This document shows positions 55,630 to 64,000 of a DNA stretch of 64,000 bases, piece by piece. The translations under genes and the position numbers were made by a program. The notes beneath the pieces are model-generated. The model was not told the origin of the DNA, searched no databases, and saw only the letters and a list, made by a program, of their open reading frames with translations. Every line of letters begins with the position of its first letter. Position 1 is the first letter of the stretch. Where the stretch lies: assembly GCF_036898095.1 (NCBI RefSeq), contig NC_090751.1, positions 73,769,951 through 73,833,950 of the forward strand. The letters run 5' to 3'. The DNA is from Palaemon carinicauda. Its lineage: Eukaryota > Arthropoda > Malacostraca > Decapoda > Palaemonidae.

Positions 55630-56955
55630 TTAAGCAGCAGGTTTCATAACACTACCTGCGGCTACCACGAAATGCTTTACTTCGTGCACTTGTTTTGCGT
55701 AGTGCTTGAAGAAAACGCGCAATGATTTCCAGCCTGTAAAGCTTTTGAGGTTTTCGAAATCCATACTCTGGAAGAAGTTCAGAGAAGAAGCGACTTTTCT
55801 AGAATCGTGACCTGCGGGTGCACTGTCAGGATCCGCTCTGCGAATGAAGTAGGGGATTTTCGCTCTTAGTTGTTTCAGTGACAGGTCGCTACCCGATGTT
55901 TCTCCTTTGAAGAGTTGTCCTCCACCGAAGTCTGAAGTTCTTCGAAGATAGACCTTAAGACTCTCCACTGGGCATAGAGAGACATCTTCCTTCAGGGGGC
56001 AAATTCTCCAAGGGCCCCATCTCTTGGTGGATAGTTCATTCTTAGCGAGAAACGTTGGATCGGGGAAGAAGGTAAGTTCTCCTGTCTCTGCGAACAGGAT
56101 ATGACCCTCTTCTCTTGATAATGCCACTATTTCACTGACTCGGGCTCCCGAGACGAGAGCAAAAAGGAAGATAACTTTTTGAGTCAAGTCTATCAGAGGG
56201 CACGGATTGTTGTCCAGGCTAGAAGCAAAGTGGAGCACCATGTCCAGGGACCAGGAGATAGGTTTTGGTGGAGGTGCTGGGCGTAGTCTAGCGCATGCCT
56301 TTGGCAGTTTATTGAAGATATCACTGGACAGATCAATCTGGAAGGCGTATAGGAATGGTCTAGTCAAGGCCGATTTGCAGGTGGAAATCGTGTTGGCCGC
56401 TAAGCCTTGTCCATGAAGGTGAATGAAGAAGGACATAAAAAAATCAATGGTCATTTCCGTAGGATTTTTTGCCTTGACGAAAGACACCCACTTTCTCCAG
56501 GAAGATTCGTATTGCCATCTGGTAGATTCAGTCTTGTATTCCTCGAGCAAGTCTAAGCTTTTCTTCGAGATTCCAAACCTTTTCTTTGCGGCTAAGGAGA
56601 AAAAATCATGAGATGAAGGTCCCTGACTTTCAGTGATGAAGCGAAGACAGTTGACTTCTGTACTTGTTGAGAGAGAACTGGACCCGGTAGGGGAATCAGC
56701 GTGGGCTGCAGCTCCAGGACCAGGGGGTACCAAGTGCTCCGGGGCCACTTGGGAGCCACTAGGGCCGCTGTCCCTTTGAAGGTTCTCAGTTTGGAGAGAA
56801 CTTTCAGCAGAAGGTTGGGAGGGGGGACCATCTGTTCTAATCCAGTGACATGGCATCCACTGCTTCTGTCTTGGGGTCCTCATACGGGGCCACATATTGA
56901 GGAAGTTGATTGTTGTCGCTCGTCGCAAAGAGATCGATCTGAAGTTCCGGGACAT
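55630..56955 (-). CDS. DIRS tyrosine recombinase, intact frame with full catalytic set (copy G)
   Basis: The 441-residue frame ends at 55630. The N-terminal 80 or so residues overlap the RNase H/Dam-like ORF and are poorly structured; the true start is uncertain. The core-binding domain includes STRWQYESSWRKWVSFVKAK. The catalytic domain has Arg in SGARVSEI, His and Arg in AGHDSRKV and Tyr in FFKHYAKQ, so the R-H-R-Y set is complete. It is the only YR in the window that is both open and complete, and so a candidate for residual activity in trans. Expression is unknown. Confidence 0.85.
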   Translation of the reverse strand: MSRNFRSISLRRATTINFLNMWPRMRTPRQKQWMPCHWIRTDGPPSQPSAESSLQTENLQRDSGPSGSQVAPEHLVPPGPGAAAHADSPTGSSSLSTSTEVNCLRFITESQGPSSHDFFSLAAKKRFGISKKSLDLLEEYKTESTRWQYESSWRKWVSFVKAKNPTEMTIDFFMSFFIHLHGQGLAANTISTCKSALTRPFLYAFQIDLSSDIFNKLPKACARLRPAPPPKPISWSLDMVLHFASSLDNNPCPLIDLTQKVIFLFALVSGARVSEIVALSREEGHILFAETGELTFFPDPTFLAKNELSTKRWGPWRICPLKEDVSLCPVESLKVYLRRTSDFGGGQLFKGETSGSDLSLKQLRAKIPYFIRRADPDSAPAGHDSRKVASSLNFFQSMDFENLKSFTGWKSLRVFFKHYAKQVHEVKHFVVAAGSVMKPAA

Positions 56956-58300
56956 GGTGAGAGATGAAGGAGAATGACCTTGCGTCTAGAGACCATTCCG
57001 ACTCTATTGGGCTTGTCCTTGATAGAGCGTCCGCCGTCACGTTGCAGAATCCTTGTAGGTGAACTGCAGACAGGTGCCATTTCTTCCTTTCTGCCAAACG
57101 AAAGATCGGAAGAAGTACCTGATTTATCTGGGGCGATCTCGAGCCCTGACGATTGAGACATCTGACTACCACTGATTTGTCCAGAGTCAGACGAATGTGG
57201 ATCGAGGGAGGCGGGGAGAGTTTCTTCAGGGTGAGAAGAACTGCCATGGCCTCCAAGATGTTGATGTGAAATGTCTTGAATAGGGGAGACCATGTTCCTT
57301 GAACCTGTTGTTGGTGGTAGTGACCTCCTCAACCCTCCAGTGAAGCGTCTGTGTGGATGTTGATCGATGGAGGTGGGTGTTGAAGAGGGATGGACCTTTT
57401 CAGGGCCTTTGCTTCTGACCACGGCTTTAAGAGTAGGCGAAGTCTGTTTGGAAGCCGTCTCTTGAGGTCTCTTCGAGCGATGGTTGCGAAACGTCTCCAG
57501 ACTCCCGCGGCATCCTTTAGCTGTGTGCGAAGCACTGGGTTTGTCACAGAGGCTAGCTGTAGAGAGTCGAGGACTTGTTCCTGTTGTCGTCTTGAGATCC
57601 ATTTGGATTTTAGAAGCCTTCTGGCAGACCCTGCTATTTCCTTCCTTTTCTTCTGTGGGATGGAAAGGCGGTGTGACTGAAGAACCCAATGGATTCCCAA
57701 CCATTGGAACTTCTGAGCTGGAGAGAGGCGAGATTTCTCGGCGTTTATCTTGAAGACCAGATGCTCTAGGAACTGGGTGACTTTGTTGCAGGCTCTCACA
57801 CAATCTTCGGGCGATGTCGACCAGACTAGCCAGTCATCTAGGTAGGCCATCACTTGGACGCCCTGAAGACGTAGCTGTTGGACGATTGCGTCTGCCAGCT
57901 TGGTGAAGATCCGTGGAGCCACGTTGAGCCCGAAGGGCATGGCCCTGAAGGCGTAACTTTTCCTTTGGAGTCGAAATCCTAGGTAGGAGGAAGCGTAATA
58001 TTTTATTGGGATGTGCCAGTAGGCATCCGCCAGGTCTATGGAGACCGTGTAGGCCCTTTGAGGCAGAAGGGTCCTTATTTGTTGCAGAGTCAGCATCTTG
58101 AATTTGTTGTTCGCAATGAACTTATTGAGAGGGGATAAGTCTAGAATGACTCTGAGTTTGTCGGAGTCTTTCTTGGGAACGCAAAAGAGTCTCCCTTGGA
58201 ACCTGGTTGACTTTACCCTCCTGATCACCTTCTTGTTCAAGAGTTCAAGGACATATTCTTCCATGAGGGGGGTTGACTGTTGGAAGAATTGCTAGAAGGG
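56592..58300 (-). pseudogene. DIRS RT-RNase H-Dam-like ORF (copy G)
   Basis: RT is open for 311 codons (58264-57329): VPKKDSDKLRVILDLSPLNKF, VSIDLADAYWHIP, MPFGLNVAPRIFTK, VMAYLDDWLVW and the connection QKFQWLGIHW. RNase H begins at IHTDASLEG and is cut by TGA at 57329-57331 (Trp codon in D and E). It continues in the same frame (57256-56837) with DALSRTSP and LQIDLFATSDN. A deletion near 56835 removes the sequence after AMSLD and shifts the frame. The remainder (56831-56592; PPNLLLKVL, APKWPRSTWY) completes the Dam-like segment. Confidence 0.85.
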
Positions 58301-58415
58301 TGGGGGTGGTTGAATCCAGCTCCAGCCCAGTCCCTTCTTGACGATGCTGTGTGTCCAGGGATCGAAGGTCCAACGATCCTGGAATTGGCGGAGTCTTCCT
58401 CCCACCAGAAGCACA

Positions 58416-60364
58416 TCATTGCTTCTGGTGTCCCGAGGGTTTGCCACCTCGGCCGCTAGCTCCCCTTCCTCCTCTGCCTCTGGAGGGACGGTGAGAAGAA
58501 TCTCTGCTGGAACCTCTGCCTGAGCCCCTACCTCTGGGACGAAAGGTAGTCGAGTGTTGCTCGTATGCAGGGGTGAAGACCGGCGACTGCGACACCACCG
58601 GCTGGGGGACCAACTGAAAGGTCTGTTGCGGCTGCGTAGCCACTTGGGGAGTAGCGGGACCCGGAAACTGTCGTCTCGGTTGACGTTGCTGGGGTCTGGG
58701 CTTTGAAGCTTTCCTCTTAGGCTGAGGGCCATCATCCTGAGAGGACTTCCTCTTGCGGGATATGCCCCACTTATGGAAGGGTTCCTATTCTCCGTGGCAG
58801 CTTTGTCCACTATCTCTTTCACCAAGGTAGATGGGAAGAGATACTTGCCCCAGATATTGGAGGAAATCAACCTCCGGGGTTCGTGTTTCACTGTTGCGTT
58901 AGCAAACACGAATTCACGACAGGCTCTGCGAGCCCTAGTGAAGCTATATAGGTCCTTGGTTACAGTCACCAGGTGCGACTTAGCGAGGACCATATAAAAA
59001 TCCGGGACTCTGGTATCCCCGGCCATGAGTTCGAGCTGTACCTGATGGGACAGCGAAGCGGCGAGTCTCTCCTTCGTATCCTGTTCCCTATGAAGGAGGT
59101 GATCGTTTAGCCTTGGGAGGTCCTCATTGAATTGACGACCGGCTACATCAGGCTCCAGTTTTCCTACCGTGAAGGTCGACTGGATGTCTTTCTAGTGCCT
59201 ATCATCGGGGGGAAGAGTAATGGAGAAGGGTCTGCACTCCTCCAGTGCAGGACAAGGTTTCCCTTCCTCCACTGCCTTTATGACCGCTGTGAAGGCCTTT
59301 TCGATGAAGGGGAAGGTCGCAGATTTTGGCGCAACGAAGGTTGGATGCTTTTTACTAAGCGCCGGCATCTTGGAGTTAGTGAAACCCCTACTCTTCACTG
59401 CCTGAGCTAACATAGCTTGGGCCTTCGCGAGATTGAACACAATAACTTCTTTTGGTTCGGTCTCCTCCTTTGAGGCTGGTTCGGACCTGAGCCGGACGTA
59501 ACAGTCCGGATAAGCCTCGAAATTTGGGAAGAACTCCACTTCTTCCAGCAAAATAGAGCCAACCCTTTCACTGATGTAAATCTTGCCAGTTGTAATTGGC
59601 ATATGCTCGGCGTATCTCCATGGGTTAGCTTCCGAGCAGGTGGGGAGGTCCTTAACCGAAATCCTTTTCGGTTGTTTGAAGCCGACGAGAGTCGTTCGGA
59701 ATTGCTCCTGAGTCTCTCGCAGCTTCTTGTCCATGAGGGCTTCAAGCAACTTGAAGACCTCTTGAGTGGCCGATGGAAGAGGGTCCGGGGTGGCAGAAGT
59801 CGGAGGAACAGGTTCCCCGGACGGTGCAGGAGTTGCTGGGGGAGCAGGAACGACCTCGGTCTCCGAATCAGGGTATTCAACCTGATCTTCCTCATAGTCG
59901 AGTTCCTCGCCCATGAGGTTCTTCTCCGTCTCTTCCGACACTTCCGACATACGTTCCACGTTATCGGAATCAAGATGACACTCACGCATGGACTGTGCAA
60001 TGACTACATTAGGTTCAACCACGATCTGGACGGTGGGGATCTGATCACGGGGGACCACTGAATCTTTAGATGCTTTTGGGAAAAGCAAGGCCCTCAAGTC
60101 TTCGTTAGGAAGGTACGGTCCAATGGCGTTCTTCTGGAAGCCACGCACCTATTTGCGTAGCTTCTCCTTAGCAATGTCCCTTGTCTCCGCAGAAGGAGGA
60201 TCGTCGAACGCCCCGACAAGAAGACTTTTGCAGACTGTGCAGTTCTGCGGGTCCCAATACTTCAAGTCGCCTTTCTTGGTGGCGCAGGGGGCGTGGGTCC
60301 AGCACGCCTTGTGCCCGTAGAAGTACGGGCGCTTCACCGCGGAGAAGTTACTCTCACATTTCAA
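58416..60364 (-). pseudogene. gag: DIRS gag (ORF1), copy G, subfamily I
   Basis: The ATG at 60364 lies nine bases after the acceptor. The Cys/His-rich start (KCESNFSAV, HKACWTHAPC, DPQNCTVC; one Cys replaced by Ser) is followed by a TAG at 60149-60151 where copies B to F have Trp. The frame then stays open to a second Trp-to-TAG at 59192-59194 and contains the acidic stretch and core (PWRYAEHMPITTGKIYI, EPASKEETEPKEVIVF, MPALSKKHPTF). The next block (59026 down) has VTKDLYSFTRARRACREF. A small loss near 58780 shifts into the basic, Gln-rich and Arg/Gly-rich tail that ends at 58416. Confidence 0.82.
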
Positions 60365-60373
60365 ATACTCCTC

Positions 60374-60395
60374 CTGTAAAAGAAAGAGATCATGA
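60374..60395 (-). other. Predicted 3' splice acceptor before gag (copy G)
   Basis: The minus strand reads CTCTTTCTTTTACAG before GAGGAG, nine bases upstream of the gag ATG. Confidence 0.5.
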
Positions 60396-63121
60396 GTACA
60401 TGGAAGGCATAGGAATAACTTATATTACTCTAAAATTAAGGATAACTTAATCTAAAGTTAAGAATAACTTAATTATAAGAACATATTAATGTTTAAGATT
60501 AATGAGCGGGAAAGGAAGTAGATAGACACATACTTGTGAATCCCGCCCAGCCGGTTACCGTAACCTTATCCGTAGACAATTCCTTTGTGCCCGAAGGTCA
60601 CAATGAGGGAAATCCGTATGGATGAGCCAAGCTAGGCTTTTAACAGGAATTGTCCACAGAGTGTAATAGGGTCTGAGACCACTCAGATCCCTGGGGGAGA
60701 GGGGAAATAGGATAATCCCCTTATTAAATGTAGGTTCCGGCAATTGACTGCACTAAGATACACAGAGTATGCTGGAATTATTGTAATGTGCAATCAAACA
60801 GCATAGCCACAATATTGGATGGTAAGACAATACCTATATGGAAATGGCCAAGCCATCTGGCTACTGCATATTGACTGTCGGCATGTTGCCGGCAGCCAGG
60901 GAAGGGGTACATGTCCCTTAACGTCTCATGAGGGTGCCGGCAGACCGACGAGACACCGGAGGCCAGTCCTGCAGGGTGGAAGGCATCAAGGCAGACACAC
61001 TGAGCATCTATAAGGATAATACCATAGTGGCAACCACCGGCACAGTGGCGGGTTGTCGGCAGGGGGTGGCAGCTCTGGCAGCCGAAGGCTGACGGCATGG
61101 TGAGCCTTGGATCAATTCATAAGATAGATATGTATATGGTTGTATACCTAGATTGCCGGTAGTCAATGCCGGCATGCAGGTGGCAGACTCCGAAAGTCGG
61201 CCGGCTGTTACTAGGTAAAATGAGGGGTGGGATGTCGGCGGTATGTCGATGGAAGGGGGCAGCCTCCGGCACATGGAAGGCTGACGTCTTAGAGGGGGGA
61301 GGCATCTTATGAAAGAATGTCACCTGAGGAAGTGGCGGTTATCGCTGGCAGTAGAGACGGCAAGGGACCGGCACCAGGATAGAAAGAGAGAAAGGTAAGG
61401 AGGGATGGAAGGGGTTAGATCCTATACCCCTCCGGCATCCCTCCAGAGAGAGTGCACTCATGATAGGAGTGAATACTCCTAACATCCGGCGGCAGGGAGC
61501 CGGCAGGTGGCCGGGTGCCTGTGGTAACCCAAGGGAGGGATAGAGGGCACTCAAAGATTGGGAATCCCCCGCCGGCAGGACCGCCGCCAGCAACCACCCC
61601 CATAGAATGCTATGAAGGGTAAGTGTACCAGAGCAGCCAGCCAGCAGAAGAACAAGTTAGCCCTACCACTCCACCCAAGGGAGGAGTTGTAGGACTAAGG
61701 ACAGAGGTGAGTAGGCAAGCCTACACCAAAGGGATAGGTGGGGAGGGAGAAGAATGGGTCTTTCTAAAGAGGAGACTCTGCATGAGAACGGCCACCAAGG
61801 TAAAGGAGAACGCTCCCTAACCTAGGATAGGTAGCCCGGATTGAGAACGTTACTAATGTGCCGTCCCAAACTATAATAAGCCAGAGTCTACCCCCAGAGC
61901 TTAACCTAGAGTAGGAGGACTAACTCCTAGGCTAGGAAAGCCTGAAAGACACATCGCTAGTTGCAGGGAGGAAGGAGTAACCCAACCAAGTGCAACTGAG
62001 GAAGGGCAGAGTCCTTCCTAATATCTCAGGCACGACCCTAAGGGGAGTTCATTCCCTTAGGGTAGGCAGAGAAGCGATAAATACTCTGGTTGTAGACGAG
62101 ATTCCCCTATATAGAAGGGAAAGCAAGTCTACCCAGAGGGAATGCCCGCAGGCAGGGGGAATAGGGAGCATATAAGGGTTCCTACATTAGGTTAGGAGGG
62201 GTTGATACACAATCAACACGGTCCCTTATATGGTCCCCGAAGGCGAAAACACTTACATCACAGTAAATAGTATATTTAATAATGCCACAATCTTCAAAAC
62301 TTAACTTAGGAACACTGGTATATATCATGCATGAAAACAAGCACTAGGCTGTCCAGCCTAGGGGCTAGGCTAGAGATCTAGTATGTGGTCGAACAGCGAC
62401 CGAGTCTGATGAGCGCTAAAACACGATATAAAGATTCCCTATCTATGAAGACTAAATAACTAATAATATTAATTAGTTAAATAACCAGAGAAGGCTGTTC
62501 TGGCTAACTAAAAAAAGGCATGCAACATGAACAGTGGCGCCATAAAATGGCGCATCCGATATCAGCACAGCTCTGCCACAAAACACAATATTTTACGAAA
62601 AGTAGAAGTTACTTTACGGCTAGAGCTCATTTAAACAATACTGGGACTGGTACTCAACTTTCCAGAAGAAGGCAGGGCTGAAGGTAGCGACATAACGGCG
62701 ATGTAAGCTGATAAAGAAAGCACTTGGGAAAAATCCGACTTAGCAAAGAAGCTACAGACGAAAGGATGAGGACGGACGTGACGTCATTTAGCAATGACGC
62801 CCGTTTGTTTACATCTCGAGTACCAAAAGTAGCCACGGATGAGAGTAACTGTGGAACGGCTCCTTAGTTACTCAGCCACCTTTCCATATCGAAGTGTTAA
62901 CTCTATATGGGATGTAGATAGCTATGTGACGTGTTAATACATGCGTTCCCTGTTGATATACGATATCCTAGAGGGAAACCTTTAGGGTACTCGCACCAGA
63001 AGTTAGAATTTTGTGATAACCTTTAGTTTAATTCTCTGGGAATATCCACTGTAGTTAAATATACCCTAGGAAGCTACTGAAGGAACCTTCCATCAGGACG
63101 TCATGGCTTGAGCCCAAAAAA
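60396..63121 (-). other. DIRS leader and left ITR (copy G)
   Basis: About 2.7 kb without a convincing gene. It parallels copy C (15476-18145) along its length, with GCCGGC-rich patches at 60880-61600 and the left ITR in the last 360 bp or so. Short open frames (up to about 100 codons) are not conserved between C and G. Confidence 0.7.
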
Positions 63122-64000
63122 GCCTATCATATTTCCTTTTTATTTTTTTTGATTAAGAAATAATTTAATGTATTTTTAAATTTTGTCATATTTGTTTTCT
63201 TTCAATGTATGATTGATTTTTTAAATTTAATGTTACGATGTTCTTAGGTCTCACCCGAATAAAATAGTAACAACCTTAGTAAAAGTGCTTGCATTATGCT
63301 CGTTTACGATCATCAAGCCCATACGGTTGTTTGAGATCTCGGAACATCGTCTGTTGGTTAACGAAGGAAGTAAAGTCTACCCGTAGTTGCTGATTTTTTC
63401 CAGTTTGAGTTGGAGTTGGAGAGGTGACTGGTCAGTGTGCATCAGGACAGTCAGAGAGTCAGTTGGTGGGTGTACACTATTACCTCATCCTGATTCATTA
63501 TCATTAATATGGCAAGCTAAAACCTTAGCGCCGAGGATGGCTCATGGACTTGGACGTCAGAATGGCACCACGGGACTTTGGAATCTCAATTCATCGGATC
63601 GGGACTAATGAAGATGTGAGTACAATTAGTTAATGCAAGTTCAAGTACTGTCCGATCATTAGTTTAAAGTTTTTTCCGTATCAACTTTGATCCCCCATCA
63701 CGCTCATTAAATAAATTAAAAGGACCTAAAGAGTATTTAACATCAAATTTATCAATATACTTTAACTTAAATTTTATTAAGCTTAATAACCTATCTCATT
63801 ATTCAGGGGTATCCGATAACAAATTTTTGTATTTCTCTTTCATTTGTTTTTACGTAATTCATTAAATAGAAAGGGATGTCGAATAGTTATTTTTCTTAGA
63901 CGTAATTTATACAAGTGTTGTAGATTTTCTTCTACCATTTATAATCTATAATTTGCTTTATATGTAAATAAATTTCACATATAAAGTATTACTGACTTAT
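63122..64000. other. Flanking sequence after DIRS G, possibly BEL LTR/leader
   Basis: A/T-rich sequence with no significant ORF. It contains GAATAAAATAG near 63257, resembling a polyadenylation signal. If DIRS G inserted cleanly into the BEL element that ends at 45107, this should be that element's 3' LTR and host flank. I cannot confirm this because no second copy is in the window. Confidence 0.35.

Larger units (their letters stand above)
45108..63121 (-). mobile_element. Complete DIRS copy G, subfamily I, with nested gypsy
   Basis: The right-type end is at 45108 (CAGATTTTGAGCGAAGCG) and the left-type end at 63121 (GAGCCCAAAAAA). The 9,107-bp gypsy and its 5-bp duplication interrupt the 3' UTR; without them the DIRS is about 8.9 kb. 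It retains ITRs, ICR, leader, gag, RT/RNase H/Dam-like ORF and an open YR. Its two ITRs (about 45126-45500 and 62760-63121) are close inverted copies of each other. Confidence 0.88.

Noticed and set aside
1..64000. CRISPR array, bacterial operons, tRNA or rRNA genes
   Set aside because: No regularly spaced direct repeats, cloverleaf-like sequence or ribosomal RNA motifs were seen, and all coding regions belong to eukaryotic transposable elements.

Overview
This window reads as eukaryotic, intergenic, transposon-packed DNA. I see no host gene, tRNA, rRNA, CRISPR array or bacterial operon. DIRS1-like tyrosine-recombinase retrotransposons sit beside BEL/Pao and Ty3/gypsy elements (one with an env-like gene), a pogo/Tigger DNA transposon and long TA, AG/CT and TTA microsatellites. 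That mix suggests an arthropod, most likely a decapod crustacean; the host assignment is inference from element content. Almost every coding region is broken, so the ORFs are element relics rather than working genes.

Layout. 1-2056: BEL/Pao pol fragment (+). 2057-6840: DIRS pieces A (-), an antisense leader scrap, and B (+, gag and RT start). 6841-8765: truncated Mag/K02A2.6-like gypsy (-). 8766-8829: a 64-bp DIRS stub. 8830-34486: one errantivirus-like gypsy provirus (-; gag, PR, RT, IN, env) that appears to be split by DIRS copy C (12641-18145) and by a 12.8-kb head-to-head DIRS inverted dimer D/E (21148-33923). 34487-42897: complete DIRS copy F (-). 42898-45107: a second BEL/Pao pol fragment (+). 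45108-63121: complete DIRS copy G (-). A full-length gypsy (46058-55164, target duplication CTTAT) lies in G's 3' region, and a Tigger element (50992-54915, TA duplication) lies in that gypsy's 5' LTR. 63122-64000: A/T-rich flank, possibly BEL LTR.

The DIRS family is the main story. Its order is: left ITR (outer end TTTTTTGGGCTCAAGCC), a long leader with GC-rich repeats and a 3' splice acceptor, gag, RT/RNase H/Dam-like domain, tyrosine recombinase (YR), internal complementary region (ICR), and right ITR (outer end, read inward, CGGATTTTGAGCGAAGCG ... GGGTGA). The ICR is the reverse complement of the junction formed when the two ends are joined, which is the circle-junction architecture known for DIRS1. 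Subfamily I (B, C, G) starts gag with an ATG just after the acceptor; subfamily II (D, E, F) lacks that ATG.

The most unusual object is D/E. Two DIRS copies lie head to head with arms of about 6.1 kb around a spacer of about 475 bp. They share the same inactivating lesions and are bounded by one right-type and one left-type terminus, as if the palindrome were a single insertion unit.
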